Assembly (NCBI RefSeq): GCF_016862275.1
Contig: NZ_BOMQ01000063.1
Span: 238,895 to 302,894 of the forward strand
Length of the DNA: 64,000 bases
From: Actinoplanes nipponensis
GTDB lineage: Bacteria; Actinomycetota; Actinomycetes; Mycobacteriales; Micromonosporaceae
Reading direction: 5' to 3'
Shown in pieces: positions 56,385 to 64,000 of the stretch. The position numbers and the translations under genes are program-made. The notes beneath the pieces are model-generated. The model worked only from the letters and a program-made list of their open reading frames with translations, did not search any database and was not told the DNA's origin. Each line of letters begins with the position of its first letter. Positions within the stretch are counted from its first letter, which is position 1.

Positions 56385-57788
56385 TCAGCCGTCGATCCGG
56401 GTGATGTTGCGGATCTTGTTGCTGGCGTCCAGGGCCGCCACCTTGTACGCCTCCGACAGGGTCGGATAGTTGAACACCGCGTCGACCAGGTAGTCCACAG
56501 TGCCGCCGCAGCCCATCACGGCCTGCCCGATGTGCACGATGTCGGTGGCCGCCGTGCCGAAGACGTGCACGCCGAGCAGGTGGCCGTCGTCCGGGGAGAC
56601 GAGCAGCTTGAGCATCCCGTACGAGTCGCCGACGATCTGCCCCCGGGCCAGCTCGCGGTAGCGGGCGATGCCCACCTCGAACGGGGTGGCGCTGTCGGTC
56701 AGCTCGTCCTCGGTCTTCCCGACGAAGCTGATCTCCGGGATCGTGTAGATGCCGATCGGCTGGAGCTCGTGCATCTCGCGGATCGGCTCGCCGCACGCGT
56801 GCTGCGCCGCGAGCCGCCCCTGCTCCATCGACGTCGAGGCGAGCGCCGGGAAGCCGATCACGTCGCCGACCGCGTAGATGTTGTCGACCTCGGTGCGGTA
56901 GTTGGCGTCGACCGAGATCCGCCCGCGCTTGTCCGCGGTCAGCCCGGCGGCCGGGAGCGCCAGGTCGTCGGTCTGGCCCTGCCGGCCGGCCGAGTACATC
57001 ACCGTGTCGGCCGCGATCTTCTTGCCGCTCTTGAGGACGCACAGCGCGGCGGTCTGGTGGCGCTCGACGGCGGCGACCTCCTCGCCGAACCGGAACGTCA
57101 CCGACAGGTCGCGCAGGTGGTACTTCAGCGACTCGACGATCTCCTCGTCGCAGAAGTCGAGCATCTTGTCGCGGCGCTCGACGACGGTGACCTTGGTGCC
57201 GAGGGCGGCGAACATGGAGGCGTACTCCATGCCGATCACCCCGGCGCCGACCACGACCATGCTGCGCGGCACGGCCTCCAGGTTGATCACGCCGTCCGAG
57301 TCGACGATGGTCCGGTCGTCGAAGTCGACGCTGTCCGGCCGGGCCGGCCGGGTCCCGGCGGCAATGATGATCTTGTCGGAGGTGACCTTGGTGTCGTGCC
57401 CGGAGCCGCCGTCGATCCAGATGGAGTGCGCGTCGGCGAACCGGCCGGTGCCGGTGAGCATCGCGATGTGGTTGCGGGCCAGCTGATTGCGGATGACATC
57501 GGTCTGCCGGCCGATCACGTGCTGGGTGCGCGCCGCCAGGTCGCTGACGGTGATCTGCTCCTTGACCCGGTAGCTGCTGCCGTACAGGTCGCGCTGGCTC
57601 AGGCCGGTCAGGTAGAGCACGGCCTCCCGCAGCGTCTTGGACGGCACGGTGCCGGTGTTGATGCACACCCCGCCGACCATGTCCCGGCGGTCGACGACGG
57701 CGACCCGCCGGCCCAGCTTGGCGGCGGCGATGGCGGCCTTCTGCCCGCTGGGCCCGGAGCCCAGCACCAACAGGTCGTAGTCATACAC
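56385..57788 (-). CDS. sthA: Soluble pyridine nucleotide transhydrogenase
   Basis: Flavoprotein of 467 residues exchanging reducing equivalents between NADPH and NAD. FAD-binding VLGSGPSGQKAAIAAAKLG opens the protein. The family's altered redox site reads GGVCINTGTVPSKTLREA, with only one Cys where lipoamide dehydrogenase has a pair. NAD-binding VVVGAGVIGMEYASMFAALG and the C-terminal dimerisation domain (HLLGVHVFGTAATDIVHIGQ) are intact. This distinguishes SthA from disulfide reductases. The gene stands alone. Confidence 0.92.
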   Translation of the reverse strand: MYDYDLLVLGSGPSGQKAAIAAAKLGRRVAVVDRRDMVGGVCINTGTVPSKTLREAVLYLTGLSQRDLYGSSYRVKEQITVSDLAARTQHVIGRQTDVIRNQLARNHIAMLTGTGRFADAHSIWIDGGSGHDTKVTSDKIIIAAGTRPARPDSVDFDDRTIVDSDGVINLEAVPRSMVVVGAGVIGMEYASMFAALGTKVTVVERRDKMLDFCDEEIVESLKYHLRDLSVTFRFGEEVAAVERHQTAALCVLKSGKKIAADTVMYSAGRQGQTDDLALPAAGLTADKRGRISVDANYRTEVDNIYAVGDVIGFPALASTSMEQGRLAAQHACGEPIREMHELQPIGIYTIPEISFVGKTEDELTDSATPFEVGIARYRELARGQIVGDSYGMLKLLVSPDDGHLLGVHVFGTAATDIVHIGQAVMGCGGTVDYLVDAVFNYPTLSEAYKVAALDASNKIRNITRIDG

Positions 57789-57827
57789 GAGCCTCAGCGT
57801 GACAGCATCGCCCGGACCGCGCCCGCG

Positions 57828-58388
57828 CTATTGCGCGTTTTCGCACATATCCTTGATCGGGAAGTCCAGCTCGGCCGCGTGGCCGGGCGGCCAGGACGAG
57901 CCGTAGAGCTCGGCGCACATGACGACGGTCATCCACGGCACCCAGGGGCCGCGCAGCATGATCGGCTGGGCGCCCTGGAAGTAGAGGCTCACCGACCAGT
58001 CGAGCGGGTTGGGCTGGACCAGGATCAGCGAGCGGAAGTCGTACGTGACCTCGCCGAGCACCAGCCGCTGACTGGTGATGGTCGCGGCCTGCCGCTCGCC
58101 CGGGCGCCAGCCCCCGCGGGTCTCGGTGCTCCGGCCGGTGAAGAACAGGCCGCCGCTGGCGAAGATGCTGCTCGCATAGTCCACGGTGGTGGAGAAGTAC
58201 GCCGAGACGTCGACGAGGAAGGCGCCGTACTGCTTCTCGCCGGGCTGCAGCTCGATGGTCGGCGTCACCGCGGCCGGGTGACCACCCCGCTGCACGAGCC
58301 GGGCCAGCATCGACATGGCACGCCAGCCGGCGTCCGTCTGCCCCGCGGTGTACGCCCGGGCGGGCGCGGTGGCTGGGTTCGAGTTCAC
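57828..58388 (-). CDS. Hypothetical protein
   Basis: Unrecognised 186-residue protein with no signal or membrane segment. Distinctive stretches are TIELQPGEKQYGAFLVDVSA, GGLFFTGRSTETRGGWRPGE, SQRLVLGEVTYDFRSLILVQ and QPIMLRGPWVPWMTVVMCAEL, suggesting a beta-rich fold. The middle looks like a domain that binds small acidic or lipid ligands in membrane-trafficking-like proteins, but this is speculative. It lies 39 bases upstream of sthA in neither overlap nor clear operon. Codon use is ordinary for this genome. Confidence 0.6.
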   Translation of the reverse strand: MNSNPATAPARAYTAGQTDAGWRAMSMLARLVQRGGHPAAVTPTIELQPGEKQYGAFLVDVSAYFSTTVDYASSIFASGGLFFTGRSTETRGGWRPGERQAATITSQRLVLGEVTYDFRSLILVQPNPLDWSVSLYFQGAQPIMLRGPWVPWMTVVMCAELYGSSWPPGHAAELDFPIKDMCENAQ

Positions 58389-58526
58389 ACCGCTGAGCCT
58401 GGCACGCCGGAATGGGCGATCACCAGCGACTTCGCTCTGCCGAGAGCTGAATTGTCAGCAACTCGTGCGCGAACTGCCCGGATGTCCGGTGTGCGAGCAC
58501 CGGTGCGGCCGGCCGAGAATGGACCC

Positions 58527-59294
58527 ATGCGTCGCGTCGCGGTGGGTCATCTGTCCTGTCTGGTCTCCGCGGCGGACGGTCCGCCGCTGGTGCTGCTGCA
58601 CGGCCTGGCCGGCAGCGCCCGGGAGATGACGATGTCCCTGCCCGGGCACCGGATCATCGCCCCGGACCAGCGCGGCCACGGCCACAGCGTGCGCCGGCCG
58701 GACGACCTCTCCCGCGAGGCGTACGTGGCGGACGTGGTTCGCGTCGTGCGGGAGCTGGCCGGCGGCGGCCCGGTGGCGCTGGCGGGCCAGTCGATGGGCG
58801 CCCACACCGCGATGCTGACCGCCGCCCGGCACCCCGAGCTGGTCAGCCGGCTGGTCATGCTGGAGGGCGGGGTCGGCGGCAGCACGGACGACTACCCCGC
58901 CCGGCTGGAGAAGTGGTTCGCCTCCTGGCCGGTGCCGTTCCCCTCCCGGCAAGCGGCGGTCGAGTTCCTCGACGACACCTCGCTGGCCCGGGCCTGGGCG
59001 GCGGACCTCGAACAGCGGCCGGACGGCTACTGGCCACGCTTCGACCCCGACATCATGGCGGCCGCGATCCGCCCGGTCGCGGCGACCGCGCAATGGGCCG
59101 ACTGGCGCCGGGTACGGGCGCCCACGCTGCTGGTCCGCGGCGCGGAGAGCCGCGTGCCGGACGACGAGATCGCCCGCATGGGCGAACTGCGGCCCGACGC
59201 CGAAGTGGTGACGATCCCCGACTCGGGTCACGACGCCCACCTGGATCAGCCGGCCGCCTGGCGGCACCGCCTGGGTGAATTCCTGAACCGGTGA
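58527..59294 (+). CDS. Alpha/beta hydrolase
   Basis: Hydrolase of 255 residues. The oxyanion segment is LVLLHGLAGSAREM, the nucleophile elbow is LAGQSMGAHTAML (Ser89), and the His is in SGHDAHLDQPAAW near the end. DQRGHGHSVRRPDDLS is a typical cap-side loop of this group. The substrate is unknown. The ATG at 58527 is preferred although only a weak GAGAATGG precedes it; the gene stands alone. Confidence 0.8.
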   Translation: MRRVAVGHLSCLVSAADGPPLVLLHGLAGSAREMTMSLPGHRIIAPDQRGHGHSVRRPDDLSREAYVADVVRVVRELAGGGPVALAGQSMGAHTAMLTAARHPELVSRLVMLEGGVGGSTDDYPARLEKWFASWPVPFPSRQAAVEFLDDTSLARAWAADLEQRPDGYWPRFDPDIMAAAIRPVAATAQWADWRRVRAPTLLVRGAESRVPDDEIARMGELRPDAEVVTIPDSGHDAHLDQPAAWRHRLGEFLNR

Positions 59295-59383
59295 TCCCGA
59301 CGTGCATCCACCGCCCCGGGCCGGGGCGAACACCAGGAGGCGGCACCCGCCGCCGACCGGTACGGATGACGAAAGGCGCGTTG

Positions 59384-60043
59384 ATGAACATCGTTCGACT
59401 GGCCACCCGCATCGCCGCAGGGGCCACGGCCACCGTTCTCGCCACCGTTGCGCTCGGTGCGCCCGCGCAGGCTCACGGCAAGACCAAACCGCTCGGCACG
59501 AAGTCGCTGGCCGCCGTTCTGACCGCCGACAAGAGCGGCTTCGACCGCAACGCGCGGGACTTCGACGTGCTGACGGCGGCCGTGCTGGCCGTGCTGGACG
59601 CCAAGCCCGGCAGCCCGGTCAAGGTGCTCACCGACGGCTCGGTCGCGCTGACCGCGTTCGTGCCGAACGACGGCGCGTTCCGTCAGCTGGCCAAGGAGGT
59701 CAGCAAGTCCCGGACGCTGCCGTCGGAGAAGGCGGCGTTCACCACCGTCGCCGGCCTGGGCATCGACACGGTCGAGGCGGTGCTGCTCTACCACGTCGTG
59801 CCGGGCGCCACCGTCGACCGCAAGGCGGCGCTCAAGTCGGACGGTGCGAAGCTCACCACCGCGGCGGGCGCGACGATCACCGTGGACGTGTACCGGACCT
59901 GGTGGCACGGCAAGCGGATCCAGCTCATCGACGCCGACCGCAACGACCGCAACCCGCGGATCGTCGCCTTCGACATCAACAAGGGCAACAAGCAGATCGC
60001 GCACGGCATCGACCGCGTGCTGCGCCCGGTCGACCTGCCCTAA
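59384..60043 (+). CDS. Secreted fasciclin (FAS1)-domain protein
   Basis: Protein of 219 residues with a signal peptide (MNIVRLATRIAAGATATVLA to PAQA). The FAS1 domain follows: LTDGSVALTAFVPNDGAFRQ, EAVLLYHVVPGATVDRKAAL and a closing HGIDRVLRPVDLP, with the H2 motif present. FAS1 domains mediate adhesion. I chose ATG 59384 because GAAAGG sits 8 bases upstream; ATG 59366 would place that site inside the gene. The stop overlaps the rho stop by 4 bases. Confidence 0.85.
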   Translation: MNIVRLATRIAAGATATVLATVALGAPAQAHGKTKPLGTKSLAAVLTADKSGFDRNARDFDVLTAAVLAVLDAKPGSPVKVLTDGSVALTAFVPNDGAFRQLAKEVSKSRTLPSEKAAFTTVAGLGIDTVEAVLLYHVVPGATVDRKAALKSDGAKLTTAAGATITVDVYRTWWHGKRIQLIDADRNDRNPRIVAFDINKGNKQIAHGIDRVLRPVDLP

Positions 60044-61251
60044 CTACGGGCGGCGCGGCGCAGGAACTCTGCGTTCGTACCCGTGCTCTTGAGGTGGTCG
60101 AGCAGCTGCCGCAGGCTCTGCTTGCGGTCCTCGCCACCGAGCGCCCGGCGGAGCTGGTGCATCAGGGCCAGCTCCGCCGGCGCCACCAGGGTCTCGTCGT
60201 GCCGGGTGCCCGAGCCGGTGACGTCGATCGCCGGGAACAGCCGGGCCTCGGCCAGCGACCGGTCGAGCTTGAGCTCGGCGTTGCCGGTGCTCTTGAACTC
60301 CTCGAAGATGACGGTGTCCATCGCCGAACCGGTGTCGACCAGCGCGGTGGCGATGATGGTCAGCGACCCGCCGTTCTCGATGTTGCGCGCGGCGCCGAGG
60401 AACCGCTTCGGCGGGTACAGCGCCGTGGAGTCGAGGCCGCCGGACATGGTCCGGCCCCGGCCGGGCGCGGCCAGATTGTACGAGCGGCCGAGCCGGGTGA
60501 TCGAGTCCAGCAGCACCACCACGTCCCGGCCCGTCTCCACCAGCCGCTTCGCCCGCTCGATGGCCAGCTCGGCCAGGGCGGTGTGCTCGGTCGGGGGCCG
60601 GTCGAAGGTGGCCGCCACGACCTCGCCGCGCACCGAGCGCTGCATGTCGGTGACCTCTTCGGGCCGCTCGTCGACGAGCACGACCATCAGGTGCGCCTCG
60701 GGGTTGTTCCGGGTGATCGCGTTGGCGATGGCCTGCAGCACCATCGTCTTGCCGGCCTTCGGCGGCGACACGATCAACGCCCGCTGCCCCTTGCCGATGG
60801 GCATCACCAGGTCGATGACGCGGGTGGTGAGGACGTGCGGCTCGGTCTCGAGCCGCAGCCGCTCCTGCGGGTACAGCGGGGTCAGCTTGTAGAAATCGGG
60901 CCGGCGGACGGCCCGCTGGGGGTCCCCGCCGTTGACGGTGACGACGTCGAGGGTGGCCGGCTTGCGGCCGCTCGGGACGTGCGCGATGCCGGTGACCTGG
61001 TCACCGCGGCGCAGGCCGTGGCTGCGCACCTGCGCCGAGGACACCGCGATGTCGTCGGGGCCGGGCAGATAGCCGTCGGCGCGCAGCCAGGCCTTGTCGT
61101 CGACGATGTCGAGCAGGCCGTCGACCGCGACGTCGGCGCCGGGGGCGCCGGGGCCGGTGTCGGCCGGGCGGTTGCGGGGCCCGGTGCCGGCGGGCCGGCG
61201 GCGGGCACTGGTGGTGCGGCGTTCGCCGGAGCGAACGTCGGTGTCGGTCAT
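60040..61251 (-). CDS. rho: Transcription termination factor Rho, short form
   Basis: Hexameric RNA helicase releasing transcripts. The 403-residue product has the OB-type RNA-binding domain (about 42-110, including DVAVDGLLDIVDDKAWLRA), Walker A SPPKAGKTMVLQ, Walker B VVVLLDSITRLGRSYN, and the Q/R loop region KSTGNAELKLDRSLAEARLF. The usual N-terminal SAP-like Rho_N domain and the long basic insertion of actinobacterial Rho are absent, replaced by about 40 Arg/Pro-rich residues. It may be a second, shorter paralogue. CAGGAGCACC precedes the ATG at 61251. Confidence 0.85.
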   Translation of the reverse strand: MTDTDVRSGERRTTSARRRPAGTGPRNRPADTGPGAPGADVAVDGLLDIVDDKAWLRADGYLPGPDDIAVSSAQVRSHGLRRGDQVTGIAHVPSGRKPATLDVVTVNGGDPQRAVRRPDFYKLTPLYPQERLRLETEPHVLTTRVIDLVMPIGKGQRALIVSPPKAGKTMVLQAIANAITRNNPEAHLMVVLVDERPEEVTDMQRSVRGEVVAATFDRPPTEHTALAELAIERAKRLVETGRDVVVLLDSITRLGRSYNLAAPGRGRTMSGGLDSTALYPPKRFLGAARNIENGGSLTIIATALVDTGSAMDTVIFEEFKSTGNAELKLDRSLAEARLFPAIDVTGSGTRHDETLVAPAELALMHQLRRALGGEDRKQSLRQLLDHLKSTGTNAEFLRRAARS

Positions 61252-61477
61252 GAGGTGCTCCTGATCTTCAGGTACGCGGATACGCGTGGGCGAAGGCTGC
61301 GGAAAATCGACGACAGCCCGAGCGCCGGAAGAAAACGGTGAGCCGGTATCTGTAACTCGGCTGATTTGGGATCCCAGGGGCGACAGCGCCGCCTACGTCC
61401 GGGTCCCGACTGCGCTAAAGGTAGCGCGCCGGGGCCGGCGCCACAAGGACCGGCCCCTCAGCGGCGGGTTCCGTCGC

Positions 61478-62446
61478 TCACACCCAGCCGCGGTGGGCGG
61501 CGTGGACGCCGGCCTGGAAGCGGCTGGTGGCGTCGAGCCGCTTCGTCAGCGAGGTCATCTTGCGCTGGACGCTGCGCAGCGAGATCGCCAGCCTGCGGGC
61601 CGCGGCCTCGTCGGTGTGCCCGTCAGCCAGCAGCCGCATCAACTCGCGTTCCTGCGGTTGCAGACCGTGCGCGTCGCGTACGGCCGGCGCGTCGAACGGC
61701 GTCGCGGTGCACCAGACCTGCTCGAAGAGGGCGACGAGCCCGGCGAGCACCCCGGGGCTGCGCAGCTCGAGCGCGCCGCGGCGGGAGTGTTCGGGATCGA
61801 GCGGCACGAGCGCCGTCGCATGGTCGACGATGACCATGCGCATCGGCAACGTGGGCGTGGTGCGGGACTGCCCGCCCAGGCACGCCATCCGGTGGGCGTG
61901 CGCGCGGGTGGCCGGATCGTTGCGGAAGCTCTCCTGGTAGACGTTGCGGAGGCGGACGCCCCGGCGCAGCGCCAGCTCGCTGAGCGAGGCCTCGGCGGCC
62001 ATGGTCTCCGGGGTCCGCGCGCGGCCGGTGGTGAAGGACAGGCACTCGGTGCGGGCCGTCGCGGCGAGCTCGGCCAGGCGTTCCCGTACGGTCTCCGTCC
62101 CCTCCAGGAGCCGGCCCTCGCCGGCCTGGTGGTCGTCGTGCGCGGCGGCGATCGCGGCGATGGCGGCCCTGGTGGCGTCCACCTGCCGCTGCCGTACGGC
62201 GACGTCGGCCTCGACCTTGGCCAGCAGCGCCGTGAGCCCGGCCTGGGGGCGCACCACCCGGGCCCGGCCGGCGCCGGGGTCCATCCGGACCAGCGCCAGG
62301 TCGGCCAGCACGTCGAGCGCCTCGCGGATCCGCTCCGGCGGCACGGCCAGATGTGCGGCCAGACCCGCGACGTTCAGGTCCGGGCGGTCCAGCATCGTGC
62401 GGTAGATCGCCTCGTGGTGCACGGACAGCCCAAGTAGATCGAACAT
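61478..62446 (-). CDS. LuxR-type HTH regulator with TrmB-like N-terminus
   Basis: Regulator of 322 residues. An N-terminal winged-helix/TrmB-like part (DLLGLSVHHEAIYRTMLDRP through IREALDVLADLALVR) leads to a middle ligand-binding-like region, and a C-terminal LuxR helix-turn-helix (LQPQERELMRLLADGHTDEA, then SLRSVQRKMTSLTKRL). This architecture is frequent in actinobacteria as secondary-metabolism or carbohydrate regulators. The ATG at 62446 has GGGGAGA upstream. It is divergent from the small operon at 62.6 kb and may control it. Confidence 0.75.
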   Translation of the reverse strand: MFDLLGLSVHHEAIYRTMLDRPDLNVAGLAAHLAVPPERIREALDVLADLALVRMDPGAGRARVVRPQAGLTALLAKVEADVAVRQRQVDATRAAIAAIAAAHDDHQAGEGRLLEGTETVRERLAELAATARTECLSFTTGRARTPETMAAEASLSELALRRGVRLRNVYQESFRNDPATRAHAHRMACLGGQSRTTPTLPMRMVIVDHATALVPLDPEHSRRGALELRSPGVLAGLVALFEQVWCTATPFDAPAVRDAHGLQPQERELMRLLADGHTDEAAARRLAISLRSVQRKMTSLTKRLDATSRFQAGVHAAHRGWV

Positions 62447-62597
62447 CCCATTCTCCCCGATCCGGCGCCCTTCGATCATTCTGCCCCGTCGCGGCCGCCG
62501 GCGTGGACCCGCCGCCCGTGGCGTCATCCCGCCCGGCGGGCTTGCGCCAGGTCGGAACCGGTGACAACGGGTCCGCGGGAGCGAGAAGCTCGGTCAC

Positions 62598-62684
62598 GTG
62601 GCCACAGTTCTGTTTCTCACCCTGGTCGTCATCGTCGCGGCGCGCGCCGGCCGGGCCGCGGTGACGCTTCCCGGTACGGCGTGA
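62598..62684 (+). CDS. 28-residue hydrophobic peptide
   Basis: GTG at 62598 opens a 28-codon frame whose product is one hydrophobic helix (MATVLFLTLVVIVAARAG) followed by RAAVTLPGTA. The stop shares its last base with the ATG of the next gene (TGATG), implying coupling. A GGGAGCGAGAAG stretch lies upstream, at loose spacing. Function unknown; it could be a membrane regulator peptide or toxin-like peptide. Chance is possible at this length. Confidence 0.45.
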   Translation: MATVLFLTLVVIVAARAGRAAVTLPGTA

Positions 62685-62944
62685 TGGTGGCGACCCACGT
62701 GCGCATCGCGCCGCTGGATGCGGCGCAGGCCCTCGAACCGACCGTGGTGCGCGATCTGGTCTACGCGGGCGCCGCCGCGGCGGACGGGATCGAACACGTA
62801 CGCGTCCGAGCTAGACCGTCCTGTCTGGACATCCTGGCCTTCGTCGACAGCAATGACCCCCAGGTGGCGGCCGACGTCCTGCGCCGCCTCACGGCAGAAG
62901 TCATCGGCCGCACCGAACTGCTGCGCCTCTGGCGCGTCATCTGA
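62684..62944 (+). CDS. Small hypothetical protein
   Basis: Unrecognised 86-residue protein with a regular alternating pattern (VATHVRIAPLDAAQALEPTV, DILAFVDSNDPQVAADVLRR), suggesting a ferredoxin-like alpha/beta fold. No own ribosome site is visible; the ATG overlaps the stop of the 28-codon hydrophobic peptide gene. A terminator hairpin follows 11 bases after the stop, so the two form a tiny unit, divergent from the LuxR-type regulator. Confidence 0.55.
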   Translation: MVATHVRIAPLDAAQALEPTVVRDLVYAGAAAADGIEHVRVRARPSCLDILAFVDSNDPQVAADVLRRLTAEVIGRTELLRLWRVI

Positions 62945-62955
62945 TCACCCCTTCG

Positions 62956-62984
62956 GCTCAGCCGCTCTTCCGAGAAGAGCGGCT
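62956..62984 (+). terminator. Terminator-like hairpin after the small two-gene unit
   Basis: TCAGCCGCTCTTC and GAAGAGCGGCTGA form a perfect 13-bp stem around the loop CGA. It closes the unit at 62.6-62.9 kb, ahead of the CHAP gene. Its GCTCTTC/GAAGAGC core resembles that of the inverted repeat inside the ABC ATPase gene. Confidence 0.65.
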
Positions 62985-63031
62985 GACCGACCACGCCCGC
63001 AATCAGTCCACCGACCACGACAGGAGAAACC

Positions 63032-64000
63032 ATGAGAAAGCTCAGGCTGCGCCGCGTGCTGATCGCCGCGGCGGCCACCGCCGGCATGACCCTCGGCGCG
63101 ACACTGGCGCCGGTGGCCGCCCTGGCGGCGCCCACGGGCGCCGGCATCGTGGCCATCGCCCAACGCGAACTCAACGACACCTACCGTAATCACGAGGTCG
63201 GCACGAACTGCAGCTACTACGGCGGCGAGATGTTCGGCTGGCCGGCCTGCGGCGGAAGGCCCGGCTGGGGCGGCGGCACCTCCTCGTACGCCTGGTGCGC
63301 CGCGTTCGCCAAGTACGTGTGGCGGGAGGGAGGGGTGACCAGCGCCATGTCGCAGATCGACGGGTTCGCGCGATCGTTCCGGACCTACGGCCAGAACAAC
63401 GGCACCTGGCACTCGCGCAGCGGCGGTTACGGGCCGAAGCCGGGCGACGCGGTCGTCTTCGACTGGAACCACGACGGCGTCATCCAGCACGTCGGCATCG
63501 TCAAGTCCCTGTCCGACGGCAACCTCTACACGATCGAGGGCAACACCAGCGACCGGGTGGCCAAGCACCGGTACTCGAACTTCACCGCCAACTCCAGCAT
63601 CGTCGGCTTCACGACGCCGGTCGGCATCACCACGCCCCAGCCGGAGCCCGAGCCGGAACCGGAGCCCTGGATCGAGGACGTGACAGGTGACGGCTTCCAC
63701 GACATGGTCGGGGTGAAGGCGGACGGCTCGATGCTGCTCTACGCGAACAACATCGTCCGCGACGACGGCACGCCGTACAGCGCGGCCCGCACCGTCGGCT
63801 CCGGCTGGCAGAACTTCACGAAGATCATTCCGGCGGACGCCACCGGTGACGGCTTCCGGGACCTGTTGGGCGTGAAGGCGGACGGCACGATGTGGTTGTA
63901 CTCGAACAACTTCATCCGGGACGGCGGGGACCCGTACACCGACGTGCGCCAGATCGGCTCGGGCTGGCAGAACTTCACCAGGATCATCCCGACCGACGCC
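63032..64000 (+). CDS. Secreted CHAP-domain protein with FG-GAP-type repeats (cut by right edge)
   Basis: The first 323 residues are present; the frame runs off the window. A signal peptide (RKLRLRRVLIAAAATAGMTL to AALAAP) is followed by a CHAP amidase/endopeptidase domain with the catalytic Cys in SSYAWCAAFAKYVW (near residue 90) and His in VIQHVGIVKSL. After a PEPEPEPEP linker come repeats of about 60 residues: DVTGDGFHDMVGVKADGSML and DATGDGFRDLLGVKADGTMW, of FG-GAP or VCBS type with calcium-binding-like DxTGDG. AGGAGA precedes ATG 63032. Probably a peptidoglycan hydrolase bound to the surface. Confidence 0.85.
   Translation, partial: MRKLRLRRVLIAAAATAGMTLGATLAPVAALAAPTGAGIVAIAQRELNDTYRNHEVGTNCSYYGGEMFGWPACGGRPGWGGGTSSYAWCAAFAKYVWREGGVTSAMSQIDGFARSFRTYGQNNGTWHSRSGGYGPKPGDAVVFDWNHDGVIQHVGIVKSLSDGNLYTIEGNTSDRVAKHRYSNFTANSSIVGFTTPVGITTPQPEPEPEPEPWIEDVTGDGFHDMVGVKADGSMLLYANNIVRDDGTPYSAARTVGSGWQNFTKIIPADATGDGFRDLLGVKADGTMWLYSNNFIRDGGDPYTDVRQIGSGWQNFTRIIPTDA

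Overview
The window is one contiguous piece of a high-GC actinobacterial chromosome. GTG and TTG starts, strong third-position GC bias, a BldC-type regulator, an F420-type luciferase-like oxidoreductase, futalosine-route menaquinone genes, RsbR/S/T proteins and many SpoIIE-type phosphatases all point to a filamentous actinomycete. The overall flavour resembles Actinoplanes and relatives (Micromonosporaceae); the genus is an inference. Both edges cut genes: mqnE on the left and a secreted CHAP protein on the right.

Layout. 1-16.1 kb is housekeeping: mqnE (cut), a secreted NlpC/P60 hydrolase, a Pro/Ala-repeat tail-anchored protein, a DEAD-box helicase, a glycolipid-binding-domain protein, a membrane metalloprotease, an Lrp/AsnC regulator with a PLP enzyme, bldC, ubiX, a SigE-family sigma factor with a membrane partner, and a ubiD-mqnP pair. 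16.1-20.2 kb is sparse, with a secreted protein and an HTH/zinc-motif regulator between two gene-poor stretches. 20.2-26.1 kb is a tightly overlapping minus-strand operon, hemL - histidine phosphatase - tlpA/resA - ccdA - resB - ccsB, for haem and cytochrome c maturation. 26.3-27.5 kb has an anti-sigma antagonist and an LLM oxidoreductase.

27.65-29.5 kb is an accessory islet. A small membrane protein overlaps a gene fusing a CHAT (caspase-like) protease domain to a sigma-70-like C-terminal region, and a decayed IS5-family transposase follows. This is the best candidate here for an undescribed system. 29.5-36.6 kb holds signalling genes: a response regulator, a giant soluble HAMP-repeat hybrid kinase, and a divergent ATPase-GAF-SpoIIE protein. 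36.6-40.8 kb has two dihydrofolate-reductase-fold paralogues separated by a 1.3 kb GC-rich repeat block, then lineage-specific proteins. 40.8-47 kb has an FAD-linked oxidase, oligopeptidase B and a PadR-ABC-FtsX operon.

47-52.6 kb is a six-gene stressosome-type operon read leftwards: rsbR, rsbS, rsbT, an ATPase/phosphatase fusion, a histidine kinase and a receiver-SpoIIE phosphatase. All junctions overlap by a few bases except rsbR-rsbS, which has a 3 nt gap. 52.8-64 kb contains a second STAS antagonist, mscL, a 76-residue gene behind a perfect SOS (LexA) box, a zinc-finger membrane protein, a CGNR protein, an L,D-transpeptidase, sthA, an alpha/beta hydrolase, a fasciclin-domain protein, a short Rho, a LuxR-type regulator, a tiny hydrophobic peptide overlapping a small gene, and the CHAP protein.

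The dominant theme is partner-switching regulation: STAS antagonists, RsbT/RsbW-type ATPases and SpoIIE phosphatases recur in three separate clusters. No tRNA, rRNA or CRISPR array was recognised.
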